This document shows positions 11,594 through 19,288 of a stretch of DNA of 64,000 nucleotides, piece by piece. This DNA is from Bacillota bacterium (GTDB lineage: Bacteria; Bacillota; Sulfobacillia; Sulfobacillales; Sulfobacillaceae). Numbering within the stretch: the stretch's first letter is position 1; each line of letters opens with the position of its first letter. A model generated the notes under the pieces. The model saw only the letters and a program-made list of their open reading frames with translations. It was not told the DNA's origin and did not search any database. The DNA lies in the NCBI GenBank assembly GCA_026627385.1, contig JAPNUR010000002.1, positions 124,001 through 188,000 on the forward strand, read 5' to 3'. The translations under genes and the position numbers were made by a program.

Positions 11594-12073
11594 TTGGCGG
11601 TAACGCAGGGGAAAACAGTGCAAGAATCGCGCACGGAAATGACGGAATTAGTGTTGCCTGGCGATTCTAATCAGCTGGGCAATATTTTGGGCGGGCGGGT
11701 GATGCATTGGATTGATTTGGCGGCCGCTATCACGGCGGCCCGCCACGCTGGCCATGTGGCGGTGACCGCGTCCATGGACAGCTTAGAATTTCTGCATCCC
11801 ATCCGGGTGGGTGAGGTGGTGCGCTTGGTGGCTCAGATTAATTGGGTGGGGCGCACATCGATGGAAGTCGGGGTCGATGTGTACGGCGAAAACTTAAATA
11901 CCGGGGAGCGGCGTAAGACATCGACCGCATTCTTGACTTTTGTGGCGCTTAATGAAGCAGGAAAGCCAGTCGAGGTGCCGCCTTTAATTTTACAGACCCC
12001 GGAAGAAGAGGCGCGCTTTCACGAAGCGGAAATTCGCCGCCAAGAGCGGTTAAAGCGCCGGCGGCAGATATAG
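11594..12073 (+). CDS. Acyl-CoA thioesterase, hotdog fold (YciA/BFIT type)
   Basis: It hydrolyses acyl-CoA to free acid and CoA. The 159-residue protein carries one hotdog domain: LPGDSNQLGNILGGRVMHWID is the active-site helix region with the Asn/Asp residues of this clade, followed by SMDSLEFLHPIRVGEVV and GRTSMEVGVDV. The TTG at 11594 is the preferred start because GGAGGTGG (11580-11587) is correctly spaced. An upstream ATG at 11564 has no such signal. The gene lies immediately upstream of the regulated leader of the secretion operon. Confidence 0.85.
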   Translation: MAVTQGKTVQESRTEMTELVLPGDSNQLGNILGGRVMHWIDLAAAITAARHAGHVAVTASMDSLEFLHPIRVGEVVRLVAQINWVGRTSMEVGVDVYGENLNTGERRKTSTAFLTFVALNEAGKPVEVPPLILQTPEEEARFHEAEIRRQERLKRRRQI

Positions 12074-12099
12074 GAGACGGTGCGGCATGTTACGGTTGC

Positions 12100-12136
12100 T
12101 GTCGACAAATGGGAGAGTGTCTGTAGTTCTGTCGAA
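12100..12136 (+). promoter_or_regulatory. Upstream Spo0A-box-like sites
   Basis: TGTCGAC (12100-12106, six of seven bases) and TGTCGAA (12130-12136, perfect) match the Spo0A box consensus TGTCGAA. They lie 24-60 bp upstream of a perfect TTGACA hexamer (12160-12165). No convincing -10 hexamer stands 17 bp downstream of that. An AT-rich AAATAT lies about 23 bp downstream, a long spacing of the kind seen at some Spo0A-activated promoters. Site identity is direct; function is inference. Confidence 0.45.
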
Positions 12137-12199
12137 GGACGAAGGATGCAGGCCGATGCTTGACATGATTAATAAAACGGGATTAGGAAAATATCCACA

Positions 12200-12216
12200 T
12201 GTCGAATAGTGTCGAA
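12200..12216 (+). promoter_or_regulatory. Tandem perfect Spo0A boxes one helical turn apart
   Basis: TGTCGAA occurs at 12200-12206 and again at 12210-12216, exactly 10 bp start to start and in the same orientation, about 90 bp before the first gene of the secretion/pilus operon. Tandem boxes with this phasing are what a Spo0A dimer is known to bind. Together with the upstream boxes there are three perfect copies in 87 bp. Whether Spo0A activates or represses is not decided by the sequence. Confidence 0.55.
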
Positions 12217-12258
12217 AATTTTCACAGGAAATTGGGAGGAAAAGCTCGTTACTATGTC

Positions 12259-12279
12259 GGTGAGGAATGATTCCTCGCC
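12259..12279 (+). promoter_or_regulatory. Dyad/hairpin in the secretion-operon leader
   Basis: GGTGAGGAAT (12259-12268) faces ATTCCTCGCC (12270-12279), ten complementary positions with one G-U, around a single base. As RNA it would fold as a 7-bp stem with a 7-nt loop, followed by GACTTTCTTT. It could be a weak attenuator, an operator or a translation-control hairpin. It lies inside a 16-codon reading frame (12254-12304, MSVRNDSSPTFFKRGR) whose stop is one base from the next ATG. Confidence 0.4.
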
Positions 12280-12305
12280 GACTTTCTTTAAGCGGGGGCG
12301 ATAAG

Positions 12306-12539
12306 ATGCCTGACGCAGCATTGGTGCAGGTGATTACGCGGTTAACCGGTCTCTTGGTGGACTTGACCGGCGGCGTGTTTACGTTGGTCATGGTGTATGG
12401 CGCTATGCGCTTGATGCTGTCACACAATCCGCGGGCTGTCCAAGCCAGCAAGGAGCTGATGGGCCGGGCGGCCGTCGGTTTAGGCCTGGTTTTGATGGTT
12501 GATGTGTTGCGTCAACTGATTCAATACGTGGTTTCATGA
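12306..12539 (+). CDS. VirB2/TrbC-like pilin subunit of a type IV secretion core
   Basis: This 77-residue protein has two hydrophobic segments (about 17-33 and 54-72) joined by a polar loop (SHNPRAVQASKEL). That layout fits Gram-positive and CPR T4SS pilins, where a TM helix ending YGxxxxM is followed by NPxxVxxAK and GLxxVLxxxxL. It probably forms or plugs the channel or pilus in the membrane. No long signal peptide is seen. The start ATG 12306 follows GGGGGCGATAAG; an in-frame ATG at 12267 overlaps a hairpin and lacks a spaced ribosome site. It is the first gene of the ten-gene operon and overlaps the next by ATGA. Confidence 0.7.
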   Translation: MPDAALVQVITRLTGLLVDLTGGVFTLVMVYGAMRLMLSHNPRAVQASKELMGRAAVGLGLVLMVDVLRQLIQYVVS

Positions 12540-13312
12540 CCCGTGTACTCGCGAATCCCGTCCTGACCCTCATCAACGCGTTATCCCAATGGGCATGGCG
12601 ACAGGTCGCAATGAACTTGACGTGGTTGCTCCGCCGCTTTGTGTTGTACCCGCTTGGATGGCCCGCTGTGGTTTCCCAGTTTTATCGGATGAGCCAGGAT
12701 CTGGCGGGGACTGTTGCGGTAGCCCTCATTCTTGCTTCTTTGCTACGACTAATGTGGCCCGAAGTCACCCTGCAGGGTATGCGTTGGTCGACGCGGGCGC
12801 TCCTGGAGCGCCTGGTGACCGCCGCCTTGTTGGCGGTCGTCGGCCCTTGGGTTGTCCAAGTGCTACTACGCGTGAACAACGCATTAGTGCAGCAGCTGCT
12901 AGCCCCATCAGCCATCAGTGGGCTGACCGCCCCTCAAGGGGTATTGTCACCACTAGTCGCTGGATTTGCGAGTCTTGCGCTATTGGTGCTCATGCTCTAC
13001 CTGGCCGTGTTTTACGCCGTCCGCGCTATTGAAATTTATTTATTAACCGCCTCCATTCCATGGCTGCTGCTCTGGTGGGCCACTCAAGGCGACGATGTGA
13101 TCCTCAGCCGGGTTGTGAAAGAATTCATCGTCGTGATCTTTGTGCAGTCCATGCACGCTGCAGCATTGTGGTTAGCCTTTCATCTACTGGGAGCACTGGC
13201 GTGGCAAGGGGTGTTTTGGGAATTAGCGCTGCTCTGGTGGATGACGAAATTGCCAGGGGAGTTGCGGCACCTGATGGGCGCTGTGCCGGGAGTGAGCGCG
13301 TTGTGGCGGTAA
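12536..13312 (+). CDS. VirB6/TrbL-like polytopic membrane protein
   Basis: These 258 residues contain about five to six hydrophobic stretches. The pattern LVTAALLAVVGPWVVQVLLRVNNALVQQLL, shown here only as a region near residues 88-118, resembles the TrbL/VirB6 inner-membrane channel family of Gram-positive T4SSs (helix, PW, then an amphipathic helix with NNALV). A second long hydrophobic block lies around 136-180 and a third near 188-240, with a tryptophan-rich end. It follows the pilin with a 4-base overlap. It would form the membrane pore. Family assignment rests on topology, motif and neighbours. Confidence 0.65.
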   Translation: MTRVLANPVLTLINALSQWAWRQVAMNLTWLLRRFVLYPLGWPAVVSQFYRMSQDLAGTVAVALILASLLRLMWPEVTLQGMRWSTRALLERLVTAALLAVVGPWVVQVLLRVNNALVQQLLAPSAISGLTAPQGVLSPLVAGFASLALLVLMLYLAVFYAVRAIEIYLLTASIPWLLLWWATQGDDVILSRVVKEFIVVIFVQSMHAAALWLAFHLLGALAWQGVFWELALLWWMTKLPGELRHLMGAVPGVSALWR

Positions 13313-13584
13313 GACACACTGTGACCATTCCTCTGTCTAGCCAACCGGACGTGCTGTTTGGCCTCAAATTGACTGATATTGTCTGGCTGTTGTTGGCTGC
13401 AGTCGGTGATCTGGCCATATGGCACGCGCTGCGCCACTGGGTTACTCTCCGGTGGGTAGGATGGATTGGGGTGACGAGTTACGGCATCGGGTTTGCCGTG
13501 GTCCGGGTTGACGACATCACATTGGCTCAATGGCTTGGTCAGTGGCTTCACTTTTGGTTATCCCCTCGCCTTTATTTGCCTTAA
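13303..13584 (+). CDS. PrgI-family small membrane protein of T4SS
   Basis: The 93-residue product begins VAVRHTVTIPLSSQPDVLFG and continues with two hydrophobic helices (LTDIVWLLLAAVGDLAIW, then VGWIGVTSYGIGFAVV). PrgI-type proteins, usually encoded between VirB6- and VirB4-like genes in Gram-positive systems, show this IPxxxxxxxxxxFGL start and two-helix layout. The start GTG 13303 lies inside the 3' end of the preceding gene and is 10 nt after GGGAG. GTG 13321 is an alternative start. Its function in the channel is not known in detail. Confidence 0.6.
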   Translation: MAVRHTVTIPLSSQPDVLFGLKLTDIVWLLLAAVGDLAIWHALRHWVTLRWVGWIGVTSYGIGFAVVRVDDITLAQWLGQWLHFWLSPRLYLP

Positions 13585-13634
13585 TGCGCATTGTTGCGCT
13601 GAATTTATTGCCAATAAATCACGAGGTGAGTAAC

Positions 13635-14225
13635 GTGGCTGCACGCATTAGTCAAGTTTTTCCAATTCGCGCCATTGGCCCCAATATGTGTTTAGTAGGC
13701 CGCGACCGGTTTTCGGCCGTGTTAGAAGCCGTACCAATTAACTTTGGCCTGAGGTCCGAGGCGGAACAAGATCGCTTGGTGAACGCGTACACGGCCTTTT
13801 TAAATGGATTGAACTTTCCTGTGGAAATCTTAGTGCGGTCCGATTATCTTCGGTTAGACGATTACCTTGGAGAAATCAAGCAACACGAGGAAGATATCGA
13901 AGCTCATTTAAGACCCTCGCTTAGTGACTACATTGAATTCCTGGAAGAAACCGCTCATGTGGATCATCTGGTGCGCCGCCGTTTTTATCTCATTCTGTCT
14001 TGGGAAGGTCTGGATTCCCGCACGCGGCCGTTGCGCCGCGGAGAGGTTTTGTGGGAAGAAGCGGAAGCCGAACTGGACCGTCGTCGTGAGATTGTGGCCA
14101 CGGGACTTAGGCCGCTCGGTGTACGGGTAAAGCCCTTGCAACGGGAAGACCTCTTCCGCTTTATCTATGCAAGCTTGGGTGGGCGCCAGGGCTTGCCACA
14201 AGGGGTGAGTTGGGTATGGGACTAA
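13635..14225 (+). CDS. TraC-like protein (VirB4 N-terminal partner)
   Basis: These 196 soluble residues open ISQVFPIRAIGPNMCLVGRD and continue FSAVLEAVPINFGLRSEAEQ and FLNGLNFPVEILVRS. In many Gram-positive and CPR secretion loci a separate TraC-like protein of this form precedes the VirB4 ATPase and corresponds to its N-terminal domain. The GTG at 13635 is chosen because ACGAGGTGAG ends 5 nt upstream; an ATG at 13584 overlaps the previous stop but has no ribosome site. A long helical region follows (about 75-150). It overlaps the VirB4 gene by 10 nt, suggesting coupled synthesis. Confidence 0.7.
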   Translation: MAARISQVFPIRAIGPNMCLVGRDRFSAVLEAVPINFGLRSEAEQDRLVNAYTAFLNGLNFPVEILVRSDYLRLDDYLGEIKQHEEDIEAHLRPSLSDYIEFLEETAHVDHLVRRRFYLILSWEGLDSRTRPLRRGEVLWEEAEAELDRRREIVATGLRPLGVRVKPLQREDLFRFIYASLGGRQGLPQGVSWVWD

Positions 14226-15895
14226 GGCGCGGCCATCGCGCCTTAGCCGACCCCTTCAATGCGGTGTGGCCGTCACACCTCAAAATCTACCCGACGCATA
14301 TTGAAAGTGGTGAACAGGTCGCGCGGTTTTACCAAGTGGTTGGCTATCCTCGCGAAGTGGCGCCAGGGTGGTTTGAGCCGCTGATTCACTGGGCCGCCCC
14401 ATTAACCATCGCCATGCATGTGGCACCGATTGATACGCACCTGATTGTCCGCTCCATGACCCGGCGTATGATTTGGCACCGTGGCGCTTTGGCTTGGGAT
14501 CAGAGTCAGGGGCGGTTAAGTCAGCCACAGCAAGTTGTCGCACTAGATGATGCTGAACAGCTCCGCATGACCTTGGCCCGTGGGGATACCCGCATGCTCG
14601 AGGTGCTCCTGATCATTGGACTCTGGGCACCGAGCGTCGACGAACTGGAGAATCAAGCGCAACAGTTGGAAAGCCGCGCCCAGGCGATGATGCTCGTGCT
14701 GCGCAGCATGCGCTATCGTCAGTTAGAAGCCTTGCAGCTGGCGCTGCCGTTGAGGGTGCCGCCATTGCCCGGCCGCGAAATGGATAGCCGTGTGTGGGCA
14801 ACCTTATTTCCGTTCTCGTCCGGGGAGGTTATGCATCGGACGGGCCAGGTGCTCGGGGTGAATCCCCGGACGAACACCCTCATTGTGGTCGACCGCTTTC
14901 ATTTGGCGTCGCCTCACTCCATTACCATCGGCTGGTCTGGTGCCGGGAAGAGTTTCGCCGCCAAACTGGAAGCCATGCGCGCGCGCTATCGACCATTGGC
15001 GGTTAGCATTGTCGATCCCGAAGGGGAGTACCGCTGGCTTCAGCGGTTAGGCGCACAGTTGTGGACCATTGGCCATGAATCCGCCGGCCTGGGCACGTTT
15101 CCTTATGATCCATTTGCCGTTCAAGTTCAGGCGGACGAAGAAGAGACTGCGCGTCAAGCGGATTTTCTCCTTCGCTTGATTCGGCGCTTGGCGCCCGATT
15201 TTATAGAGCGTTTCGGCGGCGACGCAGAGGATGCGCTGTGGCGCGCCATTCGCGACAGATCGGGTCGTTGGCGATTGGATGGTACGGGTCAAGTCACGAT
15301 GAAGGAATGGCTTAACGCCGTCCGTGCGGATCAGGATCGCGTCCGGGCCCGGCTGGAGACAATTTGGCAGCGTTGGCAGCATGCAGTGGGAACAGCGCCA
15401 TTGCCGGCGGCGACGTTTGAAGTCTTTGACTTTAGTCGGGTAGTGGACGGGATGAAGGGAGCCGTGTATCTCGCGCTGACCGAATGGTTAATGCGGCGCA
15501 TGGCTCGCGACAATCAACGACGACTCATTATCTTTGACGAAGCCTGGCATCTTCTCACCGATGACCAAAGCGCACCTTACCTCGAGGAATTGTTTCGTCG
15601 GGGGCGCAAGTGGGGCACGGCCGTGTCGCTGTTGACGCAGGATATTGGCGATTTCACGCGCAGCCGCGCCGCCGAGGTGTGCCTCCGAAATGCGCCAATG
15701 CTCCTGCTGATGCGCCAACATCCCGAAAGCTTGCGGGAAATTCAGACCTTGTTGCGACTGAGTGAAGGAGAAATTGACATCATCCGTCAGGCGGGCCGCG
15801 GTGAGGGTCTCCTCATGCTGGCTGACGAACATCTGCCAATCCGCGTTGTGGCCTCTCAGCGCGAAACAGAGCTGTTAACGGGAACGGAGGAATAA
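14216..15895 (+). CDS. VirB4-like type IV secretion ATPase
   Basis: This AAA+/HerA-type ATPase energises type IV secretion or pilus assembly on the cytoplasmic face. The 559 residues contain Walker A GWSGAGKS (about 239-246) after VLGVNPRTNTLIVVDR, and a DPEGEY motif. Walker B is RRLIIFDEAWHLL (about 435-447), followed by LFRRGRKWGTAVSLLTQDI, all typical of VirB4/TraC. The N-terminal domain is short because its usual first part is encoded by the previous gene. ATG 14216 follows AAGGGGTGAG with 6-nt spacing. No separate VirD4 coupling ATPase is seen, so conjugative DNA export is not supported. Confidence 0.88.
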   Translation: MGLRRGHRALADPFNAVWPSHLKIYPTHIESGEQVARFYQVVGYPREVAPGWFEPLIHWAAPLTIAMHVAPIDTHLIVRSMTRRMIWHRGALAWDQSQGRLSQPQQVVALDDAEQLRMTLARGDTRMLEVLLIIGLWAPSVDELENQAQQLESRAQAMMLVLRSMRYRQLEALQLALPLRVPPLPGREMDSRVWATLFPFSSGEVMHRTGQVLGVNPRTNTLIVVDRFHLASPHSITIGWSGAGKSFAAKLEAMRARYRPLAVSIVDPEGEYRWLQRLGAQLWTIGHESAGLGTFPYDPFAVQVQADEEETARQADFLLRLIRRLAPDFIERFGGDAEDALWRAIRDRSGRWRLDGTGQVTMKEWLNAVRADQDRVRARLETIWQRWQHAVGTAPLPAATFEVFDFSRVVDGMKGAVYLALTEWLMRRMARDNQRRLIIFDEAWHLLTDDQSAPYLEELFRRGRKWGTAVSLLTQDIGDFTRSRAAEVCLRNAPMLLLMRQHPESLREIQTLLRLSEGEIDIIRQAGRGEGLLMLADEHLPIRVVASQRETELLTGTEE

Positions 15896-15898
15896 CGT

Positions 15899-16444
15899 AT
15901 GCAACCGTGGGTCAATTGGATCAAGGGCCATATAGGGCCAGCCGCTTTCATGGCGAGTGCTATTGTGTTTGCAGTGCTGAACCTAGGGTCGATGCACCCC
16001 TCGGTGGTTCCGGCCAGGGTGCCCGTGGTGACCGCATTGGTGCCGGCCGGTGCCCGCATTACCCCGCAGGATATTCGCTGGGTCAAGGACACGGCGGTTC
16101 GGGCGGTGGGGGCCGAAACACTCAACGGTTACGCGCGCACTACGTTGTTTCCGGGGGAGATCTTGTCGCCGCCGGATGTGTCGCGTTGGTCCCAGCGCGT
16201 CGCATTGGTGGCCGTCGCCCCAACTAACCCCTCGGATGTTGCTGTAGTGCCTTCGAGCTCTTACGTCGATGTCGTGATTTTTGCCAAGCAGCAGATCGCC
16301 TGGCAATCTGGTCCCGTGCTCGTTATCGGGCGCCAATCCGCCATGGAGGCGAGTATCGCGGTCGCGATGCCGTTTCGGCAAGCGGTGCAATTTGAAGAGA
16401 TGAAAAACCGGGGGACGGTGGCGGTCATCGGGATGTCCTCGTGA
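15899..16444 (+). CDS. CpaB/RcpC-like SAF-domain pilus assembly protein
   Basis: The protein has 181 residues with one N-terminal membrane helix (about 14-30). A SAF domain follows: VPVVTALVPAGARITPQDIRWV, seen as a region at about 42-62, then GYARTTLFPGEILSPPDV. This matches CpaB/RcpC of Tad/Flp pilus systems, thought to sit in the cell envelope and guide the pilus. The C-terminal half is less conserved and ends in IGMSS. GGAGG lies 8 nt before the ATG. It is the first Tad-type gene after the T4SS-type genes, in the same operon. Confidence 0.7.
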   Translation: MQPWVNWIKGHIGPAAFMASAIVFAVLNLGSMHPSVVPARVPVVTALVPAGARITPQDIRWVKDTAVRAVGAETLNGYARTTLFPGEILSPPDVSRWSQRVALVAVAPTNPSDVAVVPSSSYVDVVIFAKQQIAWQSGPVLVIGRQSAMEASIAVAMPFRQAVQFEEMKNRGTVAVIGMSS

Positions 16445-17400
16445 TTGTCGTTGCCACTAGCCATATAGGCATCCGCGATTACGTGCAGCGAACGCGCGAT
16501 CCCAAGATGATCTGGGTCGATGATTGGGAAAAGATTCCCACGCCTGAGGTGACTATTTCCCAGTTGTTTCTGGCGCAAGATGTCAGCGGATTTGAACAGG
16601 CATTGCAATGGCTTCAGCACATGATGGCTCGAGGATGGAAGACGCCGGTCGTGGTATGGGTTTGCGATGAGTATTCTCATCCGTTACTCGAACAGCTGGC
16701 GGACCGCGTGACGACTTGGCGAGGAGAAATTGGACAAGATGCCTTGCAGGCCTGGTGCACTGCTGGGACAGGGACGGCGGCGTCAGTTCCATTAGCGCGC
16801 CACTGGGCCGTGATTACCGCCTATCCCTATCCTCCGCTGTCTCCTTTGATTGCCGCCCTGAGCGATTATGCGGACCGCTCCTGGGGACACAGGGGAGGGT
16901 GGATTGATGCGGAGTGGTTTCGCGCGGAATTGTCATGTCTCCTGGCGCCGGAGCTCTACGTCCGCGATACGTGGGTCGAACGATCATTACCGTATGTCAC
17001 CGCGCGAGGGTACCTCATCCCAGCGCCCCCAGGCTGGCATCCAGGCGTGTCCTGGCCAGGGCGCGAGCGACTCTTGAGCTGGTTTCAATTGCCCTGGGCG
17101 TGGCAAGGGTGGTTCTTTGGCGCGCAATATGCTACCTCATTGGCGCTTACCGTACTGGACCGATTGGCGCATGTTGTCCTCTGGATTGATGATGATGTCA
17201 CCCCACCGCCGTTGATCCGGCACGTGCGCGATTTTGTGGAGACTTACCGTCCTGACCTTGAATGGACAATCCTGTCGCCGTCGCGTCTCGATCCACCGGG
17301 CTCGCATGCATGGCGGCAACCGGGGGACAAGCGGTCAATTTTCCCCGGACTTAGACGTTTCCCGTTTGCTAGGTCCCGTTGGAAAGGAAGGGGTTCGTAA
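16441..17400 (+). CDS. Unrecognised protein in the CpaE/TadZ position, without Walker A
   Basis: These 319 residues have no clear family match by eye. The gene sits between cpaB-like and cpaF, where Tad loci normally encode CpaE/TadZ, a receiver-plus-MinD-like localisation ATPase. The C-terminal part (LAHVVLWIDDDVTPPPLIRH, then VETYRPDLEWTIL) resembles the end of a MinD/CpaE fold, but no P-loop GKGGxGKT is present anywhere. The N-terminal part (MIVVATSHIGIRDYVQ) may be a short receiver-like fold. The middle is rich in tryptophan. It is joined to both neighbours by short overlaps (GTGA; TAATG). A degenerate CpaE is the best guess. Confidence 0.4.
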   Translation: MIVVATSHIGIRDYVQRTRDPKMIWVDDWEKIPTPEVTISQLFLAQDVSGFEQALQWLQHMMARGWKTPVVVWVCDEYSHPLLEQLADRVTTWRGEIGQDALQAWCTAGTGTAASVPLARHWAVITAYPYPPLSPLIAALSDYADRSWGHRGGWIDAEWFRAELSCLLAPELYVRDTWVERSLPYVTARGYLIPAPPGWHPGVSWPGRERLLSWFQLPWAWQGWFFGAQYATSLALTVLDRLAHVVLWIDDDVTPPPLIRHVRDFVETYRPDLEWTILSPSRLDPPGSHAWRQPGDKRSIFPGLRRFPFARSRWKGRGS

Positions 17401-18599
17401 TGTCGTCATCGCACTGGCAGCTCTTTTCGGCATCCAGCAATCAATGGGAGATCGGGGACCCGGACGACGGCAATGCCGTTATCCGTCGCTGGTTAGGGTT
17501 ACTGCAGCAACACTTTCCGGAGAGCGTCTCTCATCTTGTGTGGGATAGAGATCGAGTGGCGCAATTAGAGCGCGCTGTGGATCATGTGATTCAATTGGAT
17601 GGGCGCTGTCCGGAGCACTTGGTTCCGTACTATCGGCGATCCTTAATGAACCGCCTGACGGGTTTGGGGCCGCTCGACACCTTACTTTTAGATGACAGTA
17701 TTTCGGAAGTCATGGTCAATGGGCCCGACGTGTACGTTGAGCGTTACGGTCGCCTGGAAAAAGCGCCAACAACATTTGCGGACAATGAGGAAGTGCAAGA
17801 TTTAGCGCGGCGCGTCGCCAGTCGCGCGGGGCGCGACCTGACCACCGAAACGCCCCTTTGTGATGCGTTGCTGAGCGACGGGTCCCGTGTGCAATGTGTA
17901 TTGCCGCCGGTTAGCGAACAACCGTGTCTTACGATTCGCAAGGCCCAACAGCGCCCTTTGACACTCGACGACTACTTGCAGCAGCAGTCGTTGACCGAAG
18001 AGTTGTGGCAGGATTTAGTGCACTACGTTCACGAACGCCAAAACCTCATCATTGCCGGGGGCGCGAGTAGCGGCAAAACGTCCCTTCTGAGGTTGCTCGC
18101 GAGTGCTATTCAGGAGACGGAGCGGCTGGTCACGATCGAAGATGTGCGCGAATTAAATTTGCCCCATCCCAACACTGTGCGTCTGGAGGCGTACCGGCAC
18201 TATAGCGTTGGGCAGCTGGTCATGCATGCCTTACGCATGCGTCCGGATCGCATTATTGTCGGGGAGGTGCGGGGAGCGGAGGCCTTGGATTTGGTCGAGG
18301 CTCTTAGCAGCGGGCATCCCGGTTCGTTATGTACCCTTCACAGCGCTGGCGGGGACATGCGCACGATTCACCGTCTAGCCCGCCTGGCGTTGCAAAAGGC
18401 CAACGGGTTGTCGTTTGACTCGTTAGTGTCGCAAATTCTTGAAACGGTCAATGTCATTGTTTACCTGGTGCGAGAACCGAGCGGCCGCCGACGGGTTGAC
18501 CGCGTGGTAGAAATTCAGCATCGGGAACTGCGGCTCAAATGGTGCTGGGCGGGCGACCGCCATGTTCGGGTGGAGGAGGGGTCACAGTGTCCGCTTTAG
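17400..18599 (+). CDS. CpaF/VirB11-family secretion ATPase
   Basis: This hexameric ATPase drives Tad pilus or secretion machinery. The 399 residues show the CpaF N-terminal LLLDDSISEVMVNGPDVYVE, Walker A AGGASSGKTSLL (about 219-230), an Asp box TIEDVRELNL, the Walker B region RPDRIIVGEVRGAEALDLVEAL and a histidine box SGHPGSLCTLHS. The C-terminal part is trimmed after LVREPSGRRRVDRVVEI. ATG 17400 is chosen because AAGGAAGGGG precedes it and it overlaps the previous TAA by one base. The TadB-like gene starts within its 3' end. Confidence 0.9.
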   Translation: MSSSHWQLFSASSNQWEIGDPDDGNAVIRRWLGLLQQHFPESVSHLVWDRDRVAQLERAVDHVIQLDGRCPEHLVPYYRRSLMNRLTGLGPLDTLLLDDSISEVMVNGPDVYVERYGRLEKAPTTFADNEEVQDLARRVASRAGRDLTTETPLCDALLSDGSRVQCVLPPVSEQPCLTIRKAQQRPLTLDDYLQQQSLTEELWQDLVHYVHERQNLIIAGGASSGKTSLLRLLASAIQETERLVTIEDVRELNLPHPNTVRLEAYRHYSVGQLVMHALRMRPDRIIVGEVRGAEALDLVEALSSGHPGSLCTLHSAGGDMRTIHRLARLALQKANGLSFDSLVSQILETVNVIVYLVREPSGRRRVDRVVEIQHRELRLKWCWAGDRHVRVEEGSQCPL

Positions 18600-19288
18600 T
18601 GTGGGCCGTCGCTGCCGGTGTGTCGCTCATCACCTGGGCGATAGAGGGCGTATGGTGGCCGTTGGCTGCCGGGTGGTGGTTTGGGTTATGGGCACGCGAT
18701 CAGACGCTGATGGTGGCCGGTCTCGTCGATGGAGCAGTCATTGCTTACTATCTCCAGATGCGTCGCTACGCCGCCTCGCGTACGCGCGATCAAATGTTGG
18801 CGCTGCTCTTTTTGGTGCGCTTAGAACAGTTGTTAGCCATCACCGGGAACCTTGCGGCGGCGTTAGATGACATGGGGTATGGGGCCACAGAGCCTGACGG
18901 GATGATAGCCGAGCATGTGTTAAAGCGCATTGCCGAAAACTATCGCATAAAGCCCTTGTTGTTTGTTAGCCGCGTGGCGTTTTTGGTTCGCCGGTACGGT
19001 GGTAAGCTTCAACCTTTGGTAGCATGGGCCAAAGAGACCATTCAGACGAATCAAATCGATCGGCATCAACAGCACCTCGAGCAAGTAGCTCGTGAATCAA
19101 CCATGATTACCTTGGCACTGGCGCCGATCGCCATCCTGGTTCTCTTTCGGGTGATGATTCCAACATTTTTTCAGGTGCTAAGCGATACCCGTTTAGGGGC
19201 GATCACTGTGGCTGTGGTGTCCGCCAGTACTGCAGTGGTGTTTGGCATTTTGAGCCGTTATCACCGTTTGGAGGCTGATGAGGTGTGA
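18587..19288 (+). CDS. TadB-like pilus platform protein (T2SSF family, divergent)
   Basis: This 233-residue integral membrane protein has hydrophobic segments at the N-terminus (about 4-50) and at the C-terminus (about 178-195 and 207-225). Between them is a cytoplasmic helical domain containing LALLFLVRLEQLLAITGNL, similar in layout to the GspF/TadB platform domain. Its order after CpaF and before a TadC-like gene supports TadB. GTG 18587 is the start, with GGAGGAGGGG upstream. It overlaps cpaF by 13 nt and the next gene by GTGA. The sequence is divergent, so the call leans on context. Confidence 0.6.
   Translation: MSALVWAVAAGVSLITWAIEGVWWPLAAGWWFGLWARDQTLMVAGLVDGAVIAYYLQMRRYAASRTRDQMLALLFLVRLEQLLAITGNLAAALDDMGYGATEPDGMIAEHVLKRIAENYRIKPLLFVSRVAFLVRRYGGKLQPLVAWAKETIQTNQIDRHQQHLEQVARESTMITLALAPIAILVLFRVMIPTFFQVLSDTRLGAITVAVVSASTAVVFGILSRYHRLEADEV

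Noticed and set aside
12185-12209. Sigma-H promoter (AGGA ... GAAT) overlapping the Spo0A boxes
   Set aside because: The distance between AGGA and GAAT is about 3 bp too short for the known spacing, and GAAT is part of a Spo0A box anyway.
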